Positions 1-8,234 of a stretch of 64,000 bases of DNA are shown in pieces. The stretch lies in NCBI GenBank assembly GCA_017623675.1, contig JAGAOO010000075.1, forward strand, positions 1 to 64,000, read 5' to 3'. The notes below the pieces were generated by a model. It was not told where the DNA came from. It searched no databases and saw only the letters and a list, made by a program, of their open reading frames with translations. The stretch is from Lachnospiraceae bacterium (lineage in GTDB: Bacteria > Bacillota > Clostridia > Lachnospirales > Lachnospiraceae). Position 1 is the stretch's first letter. Every line of letters starts with the position of its first letter. Both the position numbers and the translations under genes were made by a program.

Positions 1-76
1 AAAGAAATGGTTATGGATTTCGTAATTTCGAGAATTTTAGAAACAGAATTTTATTATCAATGAATTAAAATACAAA

Positions 77-138
77 GAAACCTGATACATATGTACCAGG
101 TTTCTAAAATGGGTTTTACCCCCACCCTTGACAAAGAG
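77..138 (-). repeat. Downstream element of rpsO: conserved 28-mer plus hairpin
   Basis: Read on the minus strand, a 28-base block (positions 138-111) containing GTGGGGGTAAAACCC is followed by a hairpin (104-77, arms GAAACCTG/CAGGTTTC) and a T-rich stretch. A copy differing at 4 of 28 bases lies just after efp (44802-44775), also followed by a hairpin. Here it lies beyond the rpsO terminator. Its function is unknown; a transcribed 3' element or a small dispersed repeat are both possible. Confidence 0.6.
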
Positions 139-140
139 CC

Positions 141-183
141 AAAAAAGACCGGACAGCACATATTCTTACTGTCCGGTCTTTTC
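141..183 (-). terminator. rpsO terminator
   Basis: Perfect inverted repeat AAAAGACCGGACAG / CTGTCCGGTCTTTT around a 12-base loop, followed on the minus strand by a T run. It begins about 20 bases after the rpsO stop codon and looks like a strong intrinsic terminator. Confidence 0.9.
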
Positions 184-201
184 TTATTTTCTTGCTTTGA
201 A

Positions 202-468
202 TTATTTTCTCAAGCCTAATCTTTCGATTAATGTTCTGTAACGCTCGATATCCTTCTTCTTTAAGTAAGCCAGCATATTTCTTCTCTGACCAACCATCTT
301 TAAAAGACCTCTTTTTGAATGATGGTCATGTGGATTAGCCTTGAAATGCTCCTGTAAGTCGTTGATTCTTGCTGTTAATAAAGCAACCTGAACCTCCGGT
401 GAACCTGTATCACCCTCTGAACGACCATATTCCTTGATAATTTCTGCCTTCTTCTCTGTTGTAATCAT
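202..468 (-). CDS. rpsO: 30S ribosomal protein S15
   Basis: An 88-aa protein of the usual S15 length. It binds the central domain of 16S rRNA early in 30S assembly. The N-terminal half has the family pattern [17 protein letters not shown], followed by the basic [13 protein letters not shown] segment that contacts rRNA. The start is preceded by AGGAGG. The gene has its own promoter upstream, a structured leader and its own terminator, so it is probably monocistronic and could be autoregulated through the leader. Confidence 0.98.
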   Translation of the reverse strand: MITTEKKAEIIKEYGRSEGDTGSPEVQVALLTARINDLQEHFKANPHDHHSKRGLLKMVGQRRNMLAYLKKKDIERYRTLIERLGLRK

Positions 469-500
469 TGTCTTATCCTCCTATATTACTATTATTATAC

Positions 501-548
501 AGCCTGTACTAAGACACGGTTGGAGTGTCCGGCATCCGAGTACTGGCT
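501..548 (-). promoter_or_regulatory. Structured rpsO leader, possible S15 autoregulatory site
   Basis: Between the promoter and the rpsO start, an outer stem (GCC.GTACT at 502-510 with AGTAC.GGC at 539-547, one T/T mismatch) encloses an inner GACAC/GTGTC stem (513-517 with 525-529). S15 is known to repress its own mRNA through varied leader structures in different bacteria. That this one binds S15 is inference from position and structure only. Confidence 0.45.
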
Positions 549-564
549 AAATCACAACATTCAC

Positions 565-593
565 ATAATATCATAATCAATGTTGTTTGTAAA
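565..593 (-). promoter_or_regulatory. Sigma-A-type promoter of rpsO
   Basis: On the minus strand TTTACA (593-588) is separated by 17 bases from TATTAT (570-565). It lies about 95 bases upstream of the rpsO start, giving a leader of roughly 90 bases. Confidence 0.65.
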
Positions 594-652
594 CTGGTAT
601 TTTAATTCATTTTTATTTCGAGGTCTTTCCCTGGTACCCCTTGCATGACATA

Positions 653-1753
653 TTATCTCTCATAGAATTCCTTCATAAGATCAAGCCTTGCACACATATT
701 CTCCATCAGACCATCTATTAACGTCAATGCAACCATGGATTCTACGACCACAACTGCTCTTGGTACAATAATCGGATCATGACGTCCTTTAATTGAAACT
801 GTAATGTCTTCTCCCGCCTTGTTTACCGTTGCCTGTTCGTGCAAAATGGATGGCGTCGGCTTAAATGCAGCCCGAATTACAATTGGCGAACCATCACTCA
901 TGCCGCCTAAGGTACCACCTGCATGATTGCTCAATTTGGTAATCTTTCCCCCTTTCATTGCAAATCCGTCATTATTTACAGAACCAATTGCCTTTGCAAC
1001 CGCCATGCCATCTCCAATCTCAAAGCCTTTCACTGCTCCGATAGAAACAATGGCTTTCGCCAAATTAGCATCTAACTTATCAAATACCGTTTCACCGATT
1101 CCTGTAGGCATACCGGTTACAATACATTCTGCCATTCCGCCTACCGAATCATGGGCTCTCATCATATCTTCAATGTACAATCCGGCAGCCTCTGCCGCCT
1201 CTGAATCCGGCATAAATAAACTATTTTCCGCAATTACATTCTTATCAAATTTCTGATAGTCAATTTCTACAGGGCCAATGGATTTCGTATAGGTCAAAAT
1301 CTCGATGCCAAACTGCTTTAACAGCTTCGCTGCTATAGCACCCGCCGCAACTCTGGCAATGGTTTCTCTTCCGGAGGACCGTCCACCGCCGCGATAATCC
1401 CGAAATCCGTATTTTTCATCGAAGGTATAATCCGCATGTCCCGGGCGATAATAGCTGGCTATTTCACTATAATCCCCGGAACGCTGGGTATGATTCATTA
1501 CCACCATGGAAATTGGAGTTCCTGTGGTTTTTCCTTCAAATACACCGGAAAGAATTTCTACACAATCCTCTTCCTTTCTTGGGGTAGCATATTTAGATTG
1601 TCCCGGTTTTCTTCGATTCAGATATCCCTGAATATCCTCCTCTGATAGTTCCAGTCCTGCAGGGCAGCCATCAACCACCACGCCTACACCTTTCCCATGG
1701 GATTCCCCCCAGGTAGATGCTCGAAATAATTTACCATAGATTGAACCAGCCAT
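653..1753 (-). CDS. aroC: Chorismate synthase
   Basis: A 366-aa protein that makes chorismate from 5-enolpyruvylshikimate-3-phosphate with reduced FMN, the last step of the shikimate pathway. Family signatures include the N-terminal GESHGKGVGVVVDGCP, the RPGHADYTFDEKYGFRDYRGG block (split here only by reading) and GRSSGRETIARVAAGA. The length is normal and AGGAGGAG precedes the ATG. It is the last gene of a compact minus-strand run with apt and metAA. Two other shikimate genes, aroQ and an aroE-aroK fusion, lie about 44 kb away in this window. Confidence 0.97.
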   Translation of the reverse strand: MAGSIYGKLFRASTWGESHGKGVGVVVDGCPAGLELSEEDIQGYLNRRKPGQSKYATPRKEEDCVEILSGVFEGKTTGTPISMVVMNHTQRSGDYSEIASYYRPGHADYTFDEKYGFRDYRGGGRSSGRETIARVAAGAIAAKLLKQFGIEILTYTKSIGPVEIDYQKFDKNVIAENSLFMPDSEAAEAAGLYIEDMMRAHDSVGGMAECIVTGMPTGIGETVFDKLDANLAKAIVSIGAVKGFEIGDGMAVAKAIGSVNNDGFAMKGGKITKLSNHAGGTLGGMSDGSPIVIRAAFKPTPSILHEQATVNKAGEDITVSIKGRHDPIIVPRAVVVVESMVALTLIDGLMENMCARLDLMKEFYER

Positions 1754-1777
1754 TGTCTCCTCCTGTCATATCCTTTG

Positions 1778-2302
1778 TTATTTTCCTTCATAAGTAATCA
1801 CTGCATCTACATCATAACCGGACAACACATCTCTGCCATGCAGTCCTGCAAGTTCCATTAAGAAAATAACCTTTACCACTTCGCCACCTAATTCTTCCAC
1901 TAATTCTGCAGCCGCCTTCATCGTACCACCGGTTGCAATTAAATCATCTACCAAAACGACCTTCTGTCCCGGTTTGATGGCATCCTTATGCATCTCTATC
2001 TCTGCTGTTCCGTATTCTAACGCATATTCCTTAGAAACTGTTTCCCGAGGTAACTTTCCTTTTTTGCGAACCAGCACAAATGGTTTATGCATGTTATATG
2101 CAATTGGCATACCAAAGATAAATCCTCTGGATTCTGCACCTACCAGAACATCAAAATCAATTCCGTCTAATAAGCCTTGCAAACTGTCAATTGCAAGCCG
2201 GAGTCCCTCTGCATCCTGAATCACACTGGTCACATCCCGAAACATAATTCCAGGCTCCGGAAAGTCGGGAATGGTTACTACATAATCTTCTAATTTTTTC
2301 AT
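1778..2302 (-). CDS. apt: Adenine phosphoribosyltransferase
   Basis: A 174-aa purine salvage enzyme converting adenine and PRPP to AMP and pyrophosphate in the cytoplasm. The PRPP-binding loop reads VVLVDDLIATGGTMKAA, as expected for the type I phosphoribosyltransferase fold. The N-terminal KKLEDYVVTIPDFPEPG matches the family start. It lies 13 bases after metAA and 24 bases before aroC, consistent with one transcript, although the three genes share no pathway. Confidence 0.96.
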   Translation of the reverse strand: MKKLEDYVVTIPDFPEPGIMFRDVTSVIQDAEGLRLAIDSLQGLLDGIDFDVLVGAESRGFIFGMPIAYNMHKPFVLVRKKGKLPRETVSKEYALEYGTAEIEMHKDAIKPGQKVVLVDDLIATGGTMKAAAELVEELGGEVVKVIFLMELAGLHGRDVLSGYDVDAVITYEGK

Positions 2303-2315
2303 TTGCTTCTCCTTA

Positions 2316-3263
2316 TCATCCCTGTTTTTCTAACATATGATTGTTGCCTGTTTTTTCCGACCACTCATATGGTGTATTCTGGTATACATAATAATTCAAC
2401 CAATTGGTATAGAGGGTATTGGCATGACACCGCCAAGACTTAATCGGCGGATTCTCCGGATTATCGTCCGGATAATAATTTTCCGGTATATTCGGATTTA
2501 GTCCACGCCCCATATCGCGCTTATATTCCAGGTCCAATGTCAGGGTATCATATTCCGGATGTCCGGTCACAAAAATATTCTTACCGCCATCCCCAATAAT
2601 CAAATACGGTCCTGTCTGATTGGAATCCGATACAATTTCCAAATGCTCATTTGCCTGAATATCCTCTCGACGAACACCGGTATAACGGGACTGTGGCACC
2701 AGAAAAGAATCATCAAAGCCCCGTACCAAAGGCGTTTTCTTATGAAAGGTATAATGCTTATACACACCGGATATCTTCTCCGGCAGTTGAATCTTTGGTA
2801 TTCCGTACCGATAATACAAACCTGCCTGGGCACCCCAACAGATATGTAAGGTTGAAGTAACATTCCGTTCAGACCAATCCATGATTTCAGTTAATTCCTT
2901 CCAATATTCAACATCTTCGAATTCCAACTGTTCCACCGGAGCTCCTGTTATAATCAAGCCGTCATATTTCTTGTCTTTTATCTCCTCAAAGGTTGTATAA
3001 AACCGTTCCATATGATTCTTCTCTACATGCTTTGATTCATAAGAATCCGTACGAATCAAGGTAATGTTCACCTGTAACGGCGTATTGGACAGGCTTCGCA
3101 TTAGCTGAAGCTCAGTATCTTCTTTTAATGGCATAAGATTCAATATTAAAATAGATAAGGGACGAATATCCTGGGTCATTGCCCGGTCCTCATCCATAAC
3201 AAATATGTTTTCAGCTTCTAATATTTTCTTCACCGGTAAATCATTGGCTATACGAATTGGCAT
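2316..3263 (-). CDS. metAA: Homoserine O-acetyltransferase (MetA family)
   Basis: A 315-aa MetA-family enzyme activating homoserine for methionine synthesis. The catalytic residues fall at the usual positions: Cys142 (LHICWGAQAG), His235 and Glu237 (TGHPEYD). Residue 111 is Glu (TGAPVEQ). In the MetA family Glu111 goes with acetyl-CoA use and Gly111 with succinyl-CoA use, so acetyltransferase is the better call. The start is preceded by AAGGAAGAG. No SAM riboswitch is visible in the ~100 bases upstream. Confidence 0.93.
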   Translation of the reverse strand: MPIRIANDLPVKKILEAENIFVMDEDRAMTQDIRPLSILILNLMPLKEDTELQLMRSLSNTPLQVNITLIRTDSYESKHVEKNHMERFYTTFEEIKDKKYDGLIITGAPVEQLEFEDVEYWKELTEIMDWSERNVTSTLHICWGAQAGLYYRYGIPKIQLPEKISGVYKHYTFHKKTPLVRGFDDSFLVPQSRYTGVRREDIQANEHLEIVSDSNQTGPYLIIGDGGKNIFVTGHPEYDTLTLDLEYKRDMGRGLNPNIPENYYPDDNPENPPIKSWRCHANTLYTNWLNYYVYQNTPYEWSEKTGNNHMLEKQG

Positions 3264-3369
3264 TCTCTCTTCCTTCTTTCCTGTTTCTTACTCTTTCTAT
3301 CTTACTCTTTCTCTGTAGTTCCTTCAAGCATATCTTGTTTTTCTCTTGAAAAGCATGAAAAGAGTTATC

Positions 3370-5322
3370 TTAACCTAACATTTTTATAAATTCTTCCTCT
3401 GAAATAATTGGCACACCTAATTCCTTTGCTTTTTTATTCTTAGAAGAATTCGAGGTTACATCATTATTAATCAAATAATTGGTTTTAGAAGTCACCGAAC
3501 CGGTCACCTTTCCACCCTTAGCTTCTATAAGGGCCTTTACCTCATCCCGATTGGCAAAATGATTCACACTTCCGGTAATTACAAAGTTCACATTCCGAAA
3601 AATCTGTTCGCCTTCATCGGTTTCTTCCTGTTCAAACTGAATTTCCTTCAACAGTTCCTGAATCCGATGCATGTTTTCTTCATTTTGAAAATATGCCACA
3701 AAGGATTCTGCAATTACCTGACCAATCCCTTCAATCTCTACCAGTTCTTCTACTGTTGCATTCTGAATTGCATTCAAATCATTCTTGAAATGCTTGCAAA
3801 TCAGTTTTGCCGTTGCCACACCAATATTCATAATACCCAGACCGTATAGGAATCTGGATAACGTAGTTGTTCTGGAAACCGCAATGGATTTCTGTAAATT
3901 ATCATAGGACTTTTCACCAAACCCATCCATAACAACAATCTGCATCCGATATGGCTCTAAACGGTACAAATCATACAAATCCTCCAGAAATCCTTCATCA
4001 ATGAATTTTTCAATGGTTGCTTCCGACAAGCCATCAATATTCATGGCATTTCTGGATACAAAATGACTGAACAGCTTTAACTTTTTAGCACTGCAAAACT
4101 CATTGGTACAATACAATGCCCGCACGTCATTTATCTGGCGGATTTCCGTAGGAGCCCCACAAGCCGGACAATGCTCCGGAATCTGAATCGTACCACTTCG
4201 AGTATGATTTTCTGCGACCTGAGGAATAATCATATTCGCCTTAAAGACGCTGATTTCATCTCCTTCACCCATCTGAAAGCTTTCCAGAATACTAATATTA
4301 TGCATACTGGCACGACTGACAGAGGTTCCCTCCAGTTCTACCGGATCAAATACAGCTACCGGATTAATCAGTCCTGTTCTGGAAGGACTCCACTCAATAT
4401 AGCGTAAATGGGTATCAGCCAATTCATCTGCCCACTTAAATGCGATGGAATCCCGTGGAAACTTTGCTGTAGTTCCCAGACTCTTTCCATAGGCAATATC
4501 ATCATATAATAATACCAGACCATCCGAAGGAAAATCATTCTCCTGTATCCGGTTTGCAAATCCCCTTACTGCTTCTCGAATGGTATCCTGTGTAACCATT
4601 TCGTATTCTACAACATCAAATCCCAACTGAGACAGCCATTGAAACCGTTCCTCCATGGAATTATGAAAATCTACATCAGCTACCTCCACCAGATTAAATG
4701 CAAAGAAGTGTACATTTCGCTCCGCCGTAATCCGGTTATTTAACTGTCTGACTGTGCCACTGCAAAGATTTCTGGGATTCTTATATCTGGCATCTACATC
4801 TTCAATACTGGCATTGATTTTTTCAAAGTCAGAGTATTTAATCACTGCCTCACCACGGATTACCAATTCTCCCTGATAAGGAATTCTGCCCGGAATATTA
4901 CAGAAGGTTCTTGCATTATTCGTAATGACCTCTCCAATCTCACCGTTTCCTCTGGTTACAGCTTTTGCCAATTTCCCATTGCGATAAGTCAGAACAACTG
5001 TAAGTCCGTCCATTTTCCAAGAGAGAATACCTCTCTGATTCCCTAACCAGGCTGCTAAAGCATCTACATCCTTTGTTTTATCTAATGATAACATCGGAGA
5101 GCTATGTTGCTCTTTCACTAATTCACTCAGCACCTCATACCCTACATGAATCGTAGGGCTGTTTGCCAGTGTAATTCCTGTCTCCTGCTCCAAAGCAGTG
5201 AGCTCGTCATACAAAGCATCATATTCCCGATTGCTCATAATTTCCCTATCTTCCTGATAGTAAGCACGAGCTGCCTGATTCAATAATTCAACTAATTCCT
5301 TCATCCGTTCTAATGGTTCCAT
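3370..5322 (-). CDS. ligA: NAD-dependent DNA ligase LigA
   Basis: A 650-aa replicative ligase sealing nicks with NAD+. In order: the Ia domain (N-terminal ~60 residues), the adenylation domain with the nucleophilic Lys103 in SWKMDGL, an OB fold, a Cys4 zinc finger (CPACGAP ... YCTNEFC), helix-hairpin-helix repeats and a C-terminal BRCT domain from about residue 575. The KMDG motif, instead of the common KIDG, and the OB region suggest a somewhat divergent LigA, but all catalytic parts seem present. It lies 13 bases after the pseudouridine synthase gene. Confidence 0.94.
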   Translation of the reverse strand: MEPLERMKELVELLNQAARAYYQEDREIMSNREYDALYDELTALEQETGITLANSPTIHVGYEVLSELVKEQHSSPMLSLDKTKDVDALAAWLGNQRGILSWKMDGLTVVLTYRNGKLAKAVTRGNGEIGEVITNNARTFCNIPGRIPYQGELVIRGEAVIKYSDFEKINASIEDVDARYKNPRNLCSGTVRQLNNRITAERNVHFFAFNLVEVADVDFHNSMEERFQWLSQLGFDVVEYEMVTQDTIREAVRGFANRIQENDFPSDGLVLLYDDIAYGKSLGTTAKFPRDSIAFKWADELADTHLRYIEWSPSRTGLINPVAVFDPVELEGTSVSRASMHNISILESFQMGEGDEISVFKANMIIPQVAENHTRSGTIQIPEHCPACGAPTEIRQINDVRALYCTNEFCSAKKLKLFSHFVSRNAMNIDGLSEATIEKFIDEGFLEDLYDLYRLEPYRMQIVVMDGFGEKSYDNLQKSIAVSRTTTLSRFLYGLGIMNIGVATAKLICKHFKNDLNAIQNATVEELVEIEGIGQVIAESFVAYFQNEENMHRIQELLKEIQFEQEETDEGEQIFRNVNFVITGSVNHFANRDEVKALIEAKGGKVTGSVTSKTNYLINNDVTSNSSKNKKAKELGVPIISEEEFIKMLG

Positions 5323-5335
5323 ATTACCCTCACTT

Positions 5336-6046
5336 TTATGTTTCTTTTAACAATTGCTGTAATTCTTTCCATTCTTCCGGTTCTAATTCCCGATAGGCAC
5401 CGGGTGCCAGATTCTTCAAGGTTACATTCATCACTCGTACACGCTTTAGCTTTTTCACCCGATATCCACAATATTCACACATTCTCCGAATCTGCCGATT
5501 CAGTCCCTGGGTCAATATAATGGAAAATTGTCTTTCTCCGGTTTGCCAAACCTTACATTTTTTGGTTATTGTATCAAGAATCGGTACTCCTTGTTCCATT
5601 TGTTGTAAAAACTTCTCACAGACAGGGCGATTCACTGTCACCTCATATTCTTTTTCATGTCCGTTTCTTGCCTTACTGATGGCATTTGCCAAATCACCGT
5701 TATTGGTTAACAGCAATAGTCCTTCTGAATCTTTGTCAAGCCGTCCTACATAATATAGAGGAATAGGATACTTCAGATAATCCATCACTGTCTCCGCTCC
5801 TTGTCCTCGGGTGGAACAAACCAAACCGCGAGGCTTATGAAACACAAGTACAATCTTTTTATCTGTTATTGTAACTTTTTTACCTTTAACATATACACAG
5901 TCACCTTGTGACACCTTCGTGCCTTTTTCCGCAATCCGGTCATTCACCTGTACCCATCCGGCTTCAATATATTCATCGGCTTTTCTTCGTGAACAAATAC
6001 CTGCTTCGCTCAGGTACTTATTAATTCTGACTTCCTTTTGTTCCAT
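5336..6046 (-). CDS. rluF: RluF-type 23S rRNA pseudouridine synthase
   Basis: A 236-aa protein with an N-terminal S4 RNA-binding domain (about residues 6-60) and an RsuA/RluB/E/F catalytic domain with the active Asp in VGRLDKDSEGLLLLTNNGD. The stretches VPILDTITKKCKV and LNRQIRRMCEYCGYRVKKL resemble RluF, which modifies U2604 of 23S rRNA, more than RluB. The family is certain; the exact target is inferred. It is followed closely by ligA. Confidence 0.85.
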   Translation of the reverse strand: MEQKEVRINKYLSEAGICSRRKADEYIEAGWVQVNDRIAEKGTKVSQGDCVYVKGKKVTITDKKIVLVFHKPRGLVCSTRGQGAETVMDYLKYPIPLYYVGRLDKDSEGLLLLTNNGDLANAISKARNGHEKEYEVTVNRPVCEKFLQQMEQGVPILDTITKKCKVWQTGERQFSIILTQGLNRQIRRMCEYCGYRVKKLKRVRVMNVTLKNLAPGAYRELEPEEWKELQQLLKET

Positions 6047-6129
6047 TAATGCTTCTCCTATGGCTTATATCTTTCACAACCGAATTCATACCTATGAAGT
6101 GAATTCCAACAAACTCTTTATACAGTAAG

Positions 6130-6152
6130 CGAGACGGGAATTGCCCGTCTCG
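6130..6152 (-). terminator. Hairpin after the membrane protein gene
   Basis: A perfect 9-bp stem CGAGACGGG/CCCGTCTCG with a 5-base loop, about 10 bases after the stop of the 6162-6890 gene. The following bases on the minus strand are not strongly T-rich, so termination may be weak and rluF could be reached by read-through. Confidence 0.55.
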
Positions 6153-6161
6153 ATTCTCTTC

Positions 6162-6890
6162 TTATTCAATCTGAACATTAATGCTTTCATAAAATAACCG
6201 TAATGCATCATCCTGCTTTGCAGATTCTATATTATTCTCATCTACCCGTTCATATAATTCCACAACATCCGGGTCACGCTCAATTTTGTTTATATAAGCA
6301 TCAATTTCCGGATCTGTGCTTGCTGTATTGTATTGCAGGAAACCACCATACTCATTGGGAATTAGATAAAATTGATGCAAACTTAACGGTTGTATCTCTA
6401 CTCCAACAATCTGGGTGTTTACCAACGCATACACTACATAAGATCCTTCTGTCAAACCAGGCTTGGTATAACAATCTACATTCGAATAATTCAAAACCAG
6501 TTCCTTCTTCTTCTGCATTGCTTCCACATTAAACTGTGCCGGATCAACTACCATTGTACTTATTACATTGATATCTGCCGAAGTCAATGCATTCAGATAA
6601 TTTTCCACAAACGAATTTATCTCTGGATGTTCATTCCGTTCAAACGGCGTATATTCTTCATTACTGATGATTGTTCCATCTGCCCCAACGGAAGATTGTC
6701 CACCCTGCTTTGCAAATGGCTTTCCGATAATCAAAAATAACAGCAGTGCAACCAGAAAAATTGCCCAAGCCACAATCAGTTTTACAGTCGGATTAATATA
6801 TACCGCTTCACCACTGGTTTTAATTTCTGTATCTTCTAAATGAATCTTATCAAATTTTCGATTCCATCTTGTCCATAGATTATCCTGCAT
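6162..6890 (-). CDS. Single-pass membrane protein of unknown function
   Basis: A 242-aa protein. The first ~35 residues are basic and cytoplasmic in character, followed by one membrane helix (about residues 37-57, rich in V/A/L/I) and an extracytoplasmic domain of about 180 residues that may have an NTF2-like fold (PEINSFVENYLNALTSADIN is typical of such domains). No catalytic motif is recognised. It heads the minus-strand run toward rluF and ligA and is divergent from the tRNA-Arg gene. Confidence 0.75.
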   Translation of the reverse strand: MQDNLWTRWNRKFDKIHLEDTEIKTSGEAVYINPTVKLIVAWAIFLVALLLFLIIGKPFAKQGGQSSVGADGTIISNEEYTPFERNEHPEINSFVENYLNALTSADINVISTMVVDPAQFNVEAMQKKKELVLNYSNVDCYTKPGLTEGSYVVYALVNTQIVGVEIQPLSLHQFYLIPNEYGGFLQYNTASTDPEIDAYINKIERDPDVVELYERVDENNIESAKQDDALRLFYESINVQIE

Positions 6891-6978
6891 ATCAATGCTC
6901 CTTCGAGGGATTCAACATTTTCATACAAATCACAACACAAATATTTTAACAAACCATAAAATAAAAATCAATAAGTGT

Positions 6979-7007
6979 TTGCACTTTCCAGATATTTGCG
7001 TTATAAT
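6979..7007 (+). promoter_or_regulatory. Promoter of tRNA-Arg
   Basis: TTGCAC (6979-6984), a 17-base spacer and a perfect TATAAT (7002-7007), 10 bases before the tRNA. It may also be the only promoter for the RlmH-like gene that follows. Confidence 0.85.
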
Positions 7008-7017
7008 ACCAACTGAT

Positions 7018-7089
7018 GCACCAGTAGCTCAGTGGATAGAGCACTGGCCTCCGGAGCCAGGTGCGTAGGTTCGATTCCTATCTGGTGCA
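7018..7089 (+). tRNA. tRNA-Arg (anticodon CCG)
   Basis: A 72-base cloverleaf: acceptor arm GCACCAG/CTGGTGC plus discriminator A; D arm GCTC/GAGC; anticodon arm CTGGC/GCCAG with loop CTCCGGA, giving anticodon CCG that reads the rare arginine codon CGG; T arm GTAGG/CCTAT with loop TTCGATT. CCA is not encoded. It is a single tRNA gene on the strand opposite to most of the window. Confidence 0.96.
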
Positions 7090-7140
7090 TATTTTATTTT
7101 AAAATCCTTAAAGCATTCCCTGAGAAAATTACAAACTATC

Positions 7141-7578
7141 ATGAATTATTATGTATATTTGAACACGAAAAAATTGAATAAAAATGAAGAATTGGCTGTC
7201 AAGGAATACACCAAGCGTCTCAGCGCTTACTGTAAAACCGCTTGGTACTGTCATCCTGCCACGGATTGTATCAGCATCATATCGAAGATTAAATACTCTG
7301 AACATACCCTGTTTCTTCAGGTACAAGCAGATGAAGCCTCTCCTTCCTCAGAAGAACTGGCAAACGATTTTAATCAAATGGCGATTCAGGGAATATCTAC
7401 TGTATATATATTCATCGGATATCCACACGGAACAGAAACCTCGGAACCGATTATAAAGTCAATGAAAACCCTGTCTCTTTCTTCCATGACTCTTTCCACC
7501 GGATTGACCAGTGTGGTTTTTTATGAACAGCTATACCGCTGCTATCGAATTCTAAACAATCAACCCTATCATAAATGA
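7141..7578 (+). CDS. RlmH-like paralogue lacking the SAM loop but keeping the C-terminal tail
   Basis: A 145-aa protein related to RlmH, the 23S rRNA pseudouridine-1915 N3-methyltransferase. The N-terminal KEYTKRLSAYCK (residues 21-32) and the C-terminal LYRCYRILNNQPYHK (131-145) match RlmH well, including the terminal Tyr-His-Lys. The SAM-binding GGSLGL is replaced by IGYPHG (92-97) and FPHQLMR by STGLTS. It probably cannot bind SAM alone. It starts 51 bases after tRNA-Arg and has no clear ribosome binding site or promoter of its own. It ends 5 bases from the end of the convergent rlmH, which lacks exactly this tail. A partner subunit for that protein is the main hypothesis. Confidence 0.75.
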   Translation: MNYYVYLNTKKLNKNEELAVKEYTKRLSAYCKTAWYCHPATDCISIISKIKYSEHTLFLQVQADEASPSSEELANDFNQMAIQGISTVYIFIGYPHGTETSEPIIKSMKTLSLSSMTLSTGLTSVVFYEQLYRCYRILNNQPYHK

Positions 7579-7583
7579 GATAT

Positions 7584-8045
7584 CTAATTCAGAGTGAAAT
7601 AAATTTGTTCTGTCAACATAACACGCATAAGCTGATGTGGAAATGTAAGCTTAGAAAAGCTCAGTTTAAAATCTGCCCGTTGTACCACTTGTGCATCCAA
7701 TCCCAGAGAGCCACCAACAATATAAGTAATTTGTTGAATTTCCTGTTGTTTAGTAATTGTATTCACTTTCTTCTTCCATGCTTCTGTAGAATACTGCTTT
7801 CCATCAATACATAAGGCAACAACGAATTCCCGTTCATGATTGTCCAGATGCTTTAAAAGCCGTTGTCCTTCTATTTTCAAAATTCTTTCCCGTTCCGGCT
7901 CCGTTAAATGTTCTTCCGTCTTTTCATCCTCTATTTCTATAATTTCAAACGAGCAATGCTTTTGGATTTGGGCATGGTATTCCTTTATTTGCTTTTGATA
8001 AAACTCCTCTTTTACTTTACCAACACATAAAATTCGTATTTTCAT
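7584..8045 (-). CDS. rlmH: 23S rRNA (pseudouridine1915-N3)-methyltransferase RlmH, missing the C-terminal tail
   Basis: A 153-aa SPOUT-family methyltransferase acting on helix 69 of 23S rRNA. It retains the SAM-binding knot: GGSLGL (111-116) and LSFSKLTFPHQLMRVMLTEQ (about 128-147). Usual RlmH proteins continue after TEQIY with a further ~10-12 residues ending in EPYHK or similar; here the protein stops as TEQIYFTLN. No other frame restores the tail, so this is not a simple frameshift. From memory of the family, the RlmH active site is composite, with the tail supplied by the other dimer subunit. The convergent gene 5 bases away carries such a tail. Confidence 0.9.
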   Translation of the reverse strand: MKIRILCVGKVKEEFYQKQIKEYHAQIQKHCSFEIIEIEDEKTEEHLTEPERERILKIEGQRLLKHLDNHEREFVVALCIDGKQYSTEAWKKKVNTITKQQEIQQITYIVGGSLGLDAQVVQRADFKLSFSKLTFPHQLMRVMLTEQIYFTLN

Positions 8046-8192
8046 ATATAAACGCTTTCATTACAGTGAATTTTTATTCATCTTTTACACATTGTTTTTT
8101 TCAAATTCATAATTTGTTCATATTTAGCTTATATAATGGCACTATGAAGCGAATGATTAATTACTATTTCATATATTCTCTCTTCTCATAGC

Positions 8193-8222
8193 ATAAGCAT
8201 TCAGGGTCGGCTGAATGCTTAT
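8193..8222. terminator. Bidirectional hairpin between thiN and rlmH
   Basis: A 12-bp inverted repeat ATAAGCATTCAG/CTGAATGCTTAT with a 6-base loop, just after the thiN stop. The T-rich flank is on the plus side, so it is only a moderate terminator for thiN. The ~150 bases between it and rlmH hold no recognisable gene. Confidence 0.5.
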
Positions 8223-8234
8223 TATAATTTTAAA

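Noticed and set aside
3264-3369. SAM riboswitch or T-box before metAA
   Set aside because: The 106-base gap is too short and lacks the conserved core.
7579-7600. Simple frameshift at the 3' end of rlmH
   Set aside because: None of the other frames encodes the missing YR.YRI...YHK tail, so the tail is truly absent here.
7018-8045. Integrated mobile element at tRNA-Arg
   Set aside because: No integrase, no duplicated tRNA 3' end and no other mobile gene nearby.
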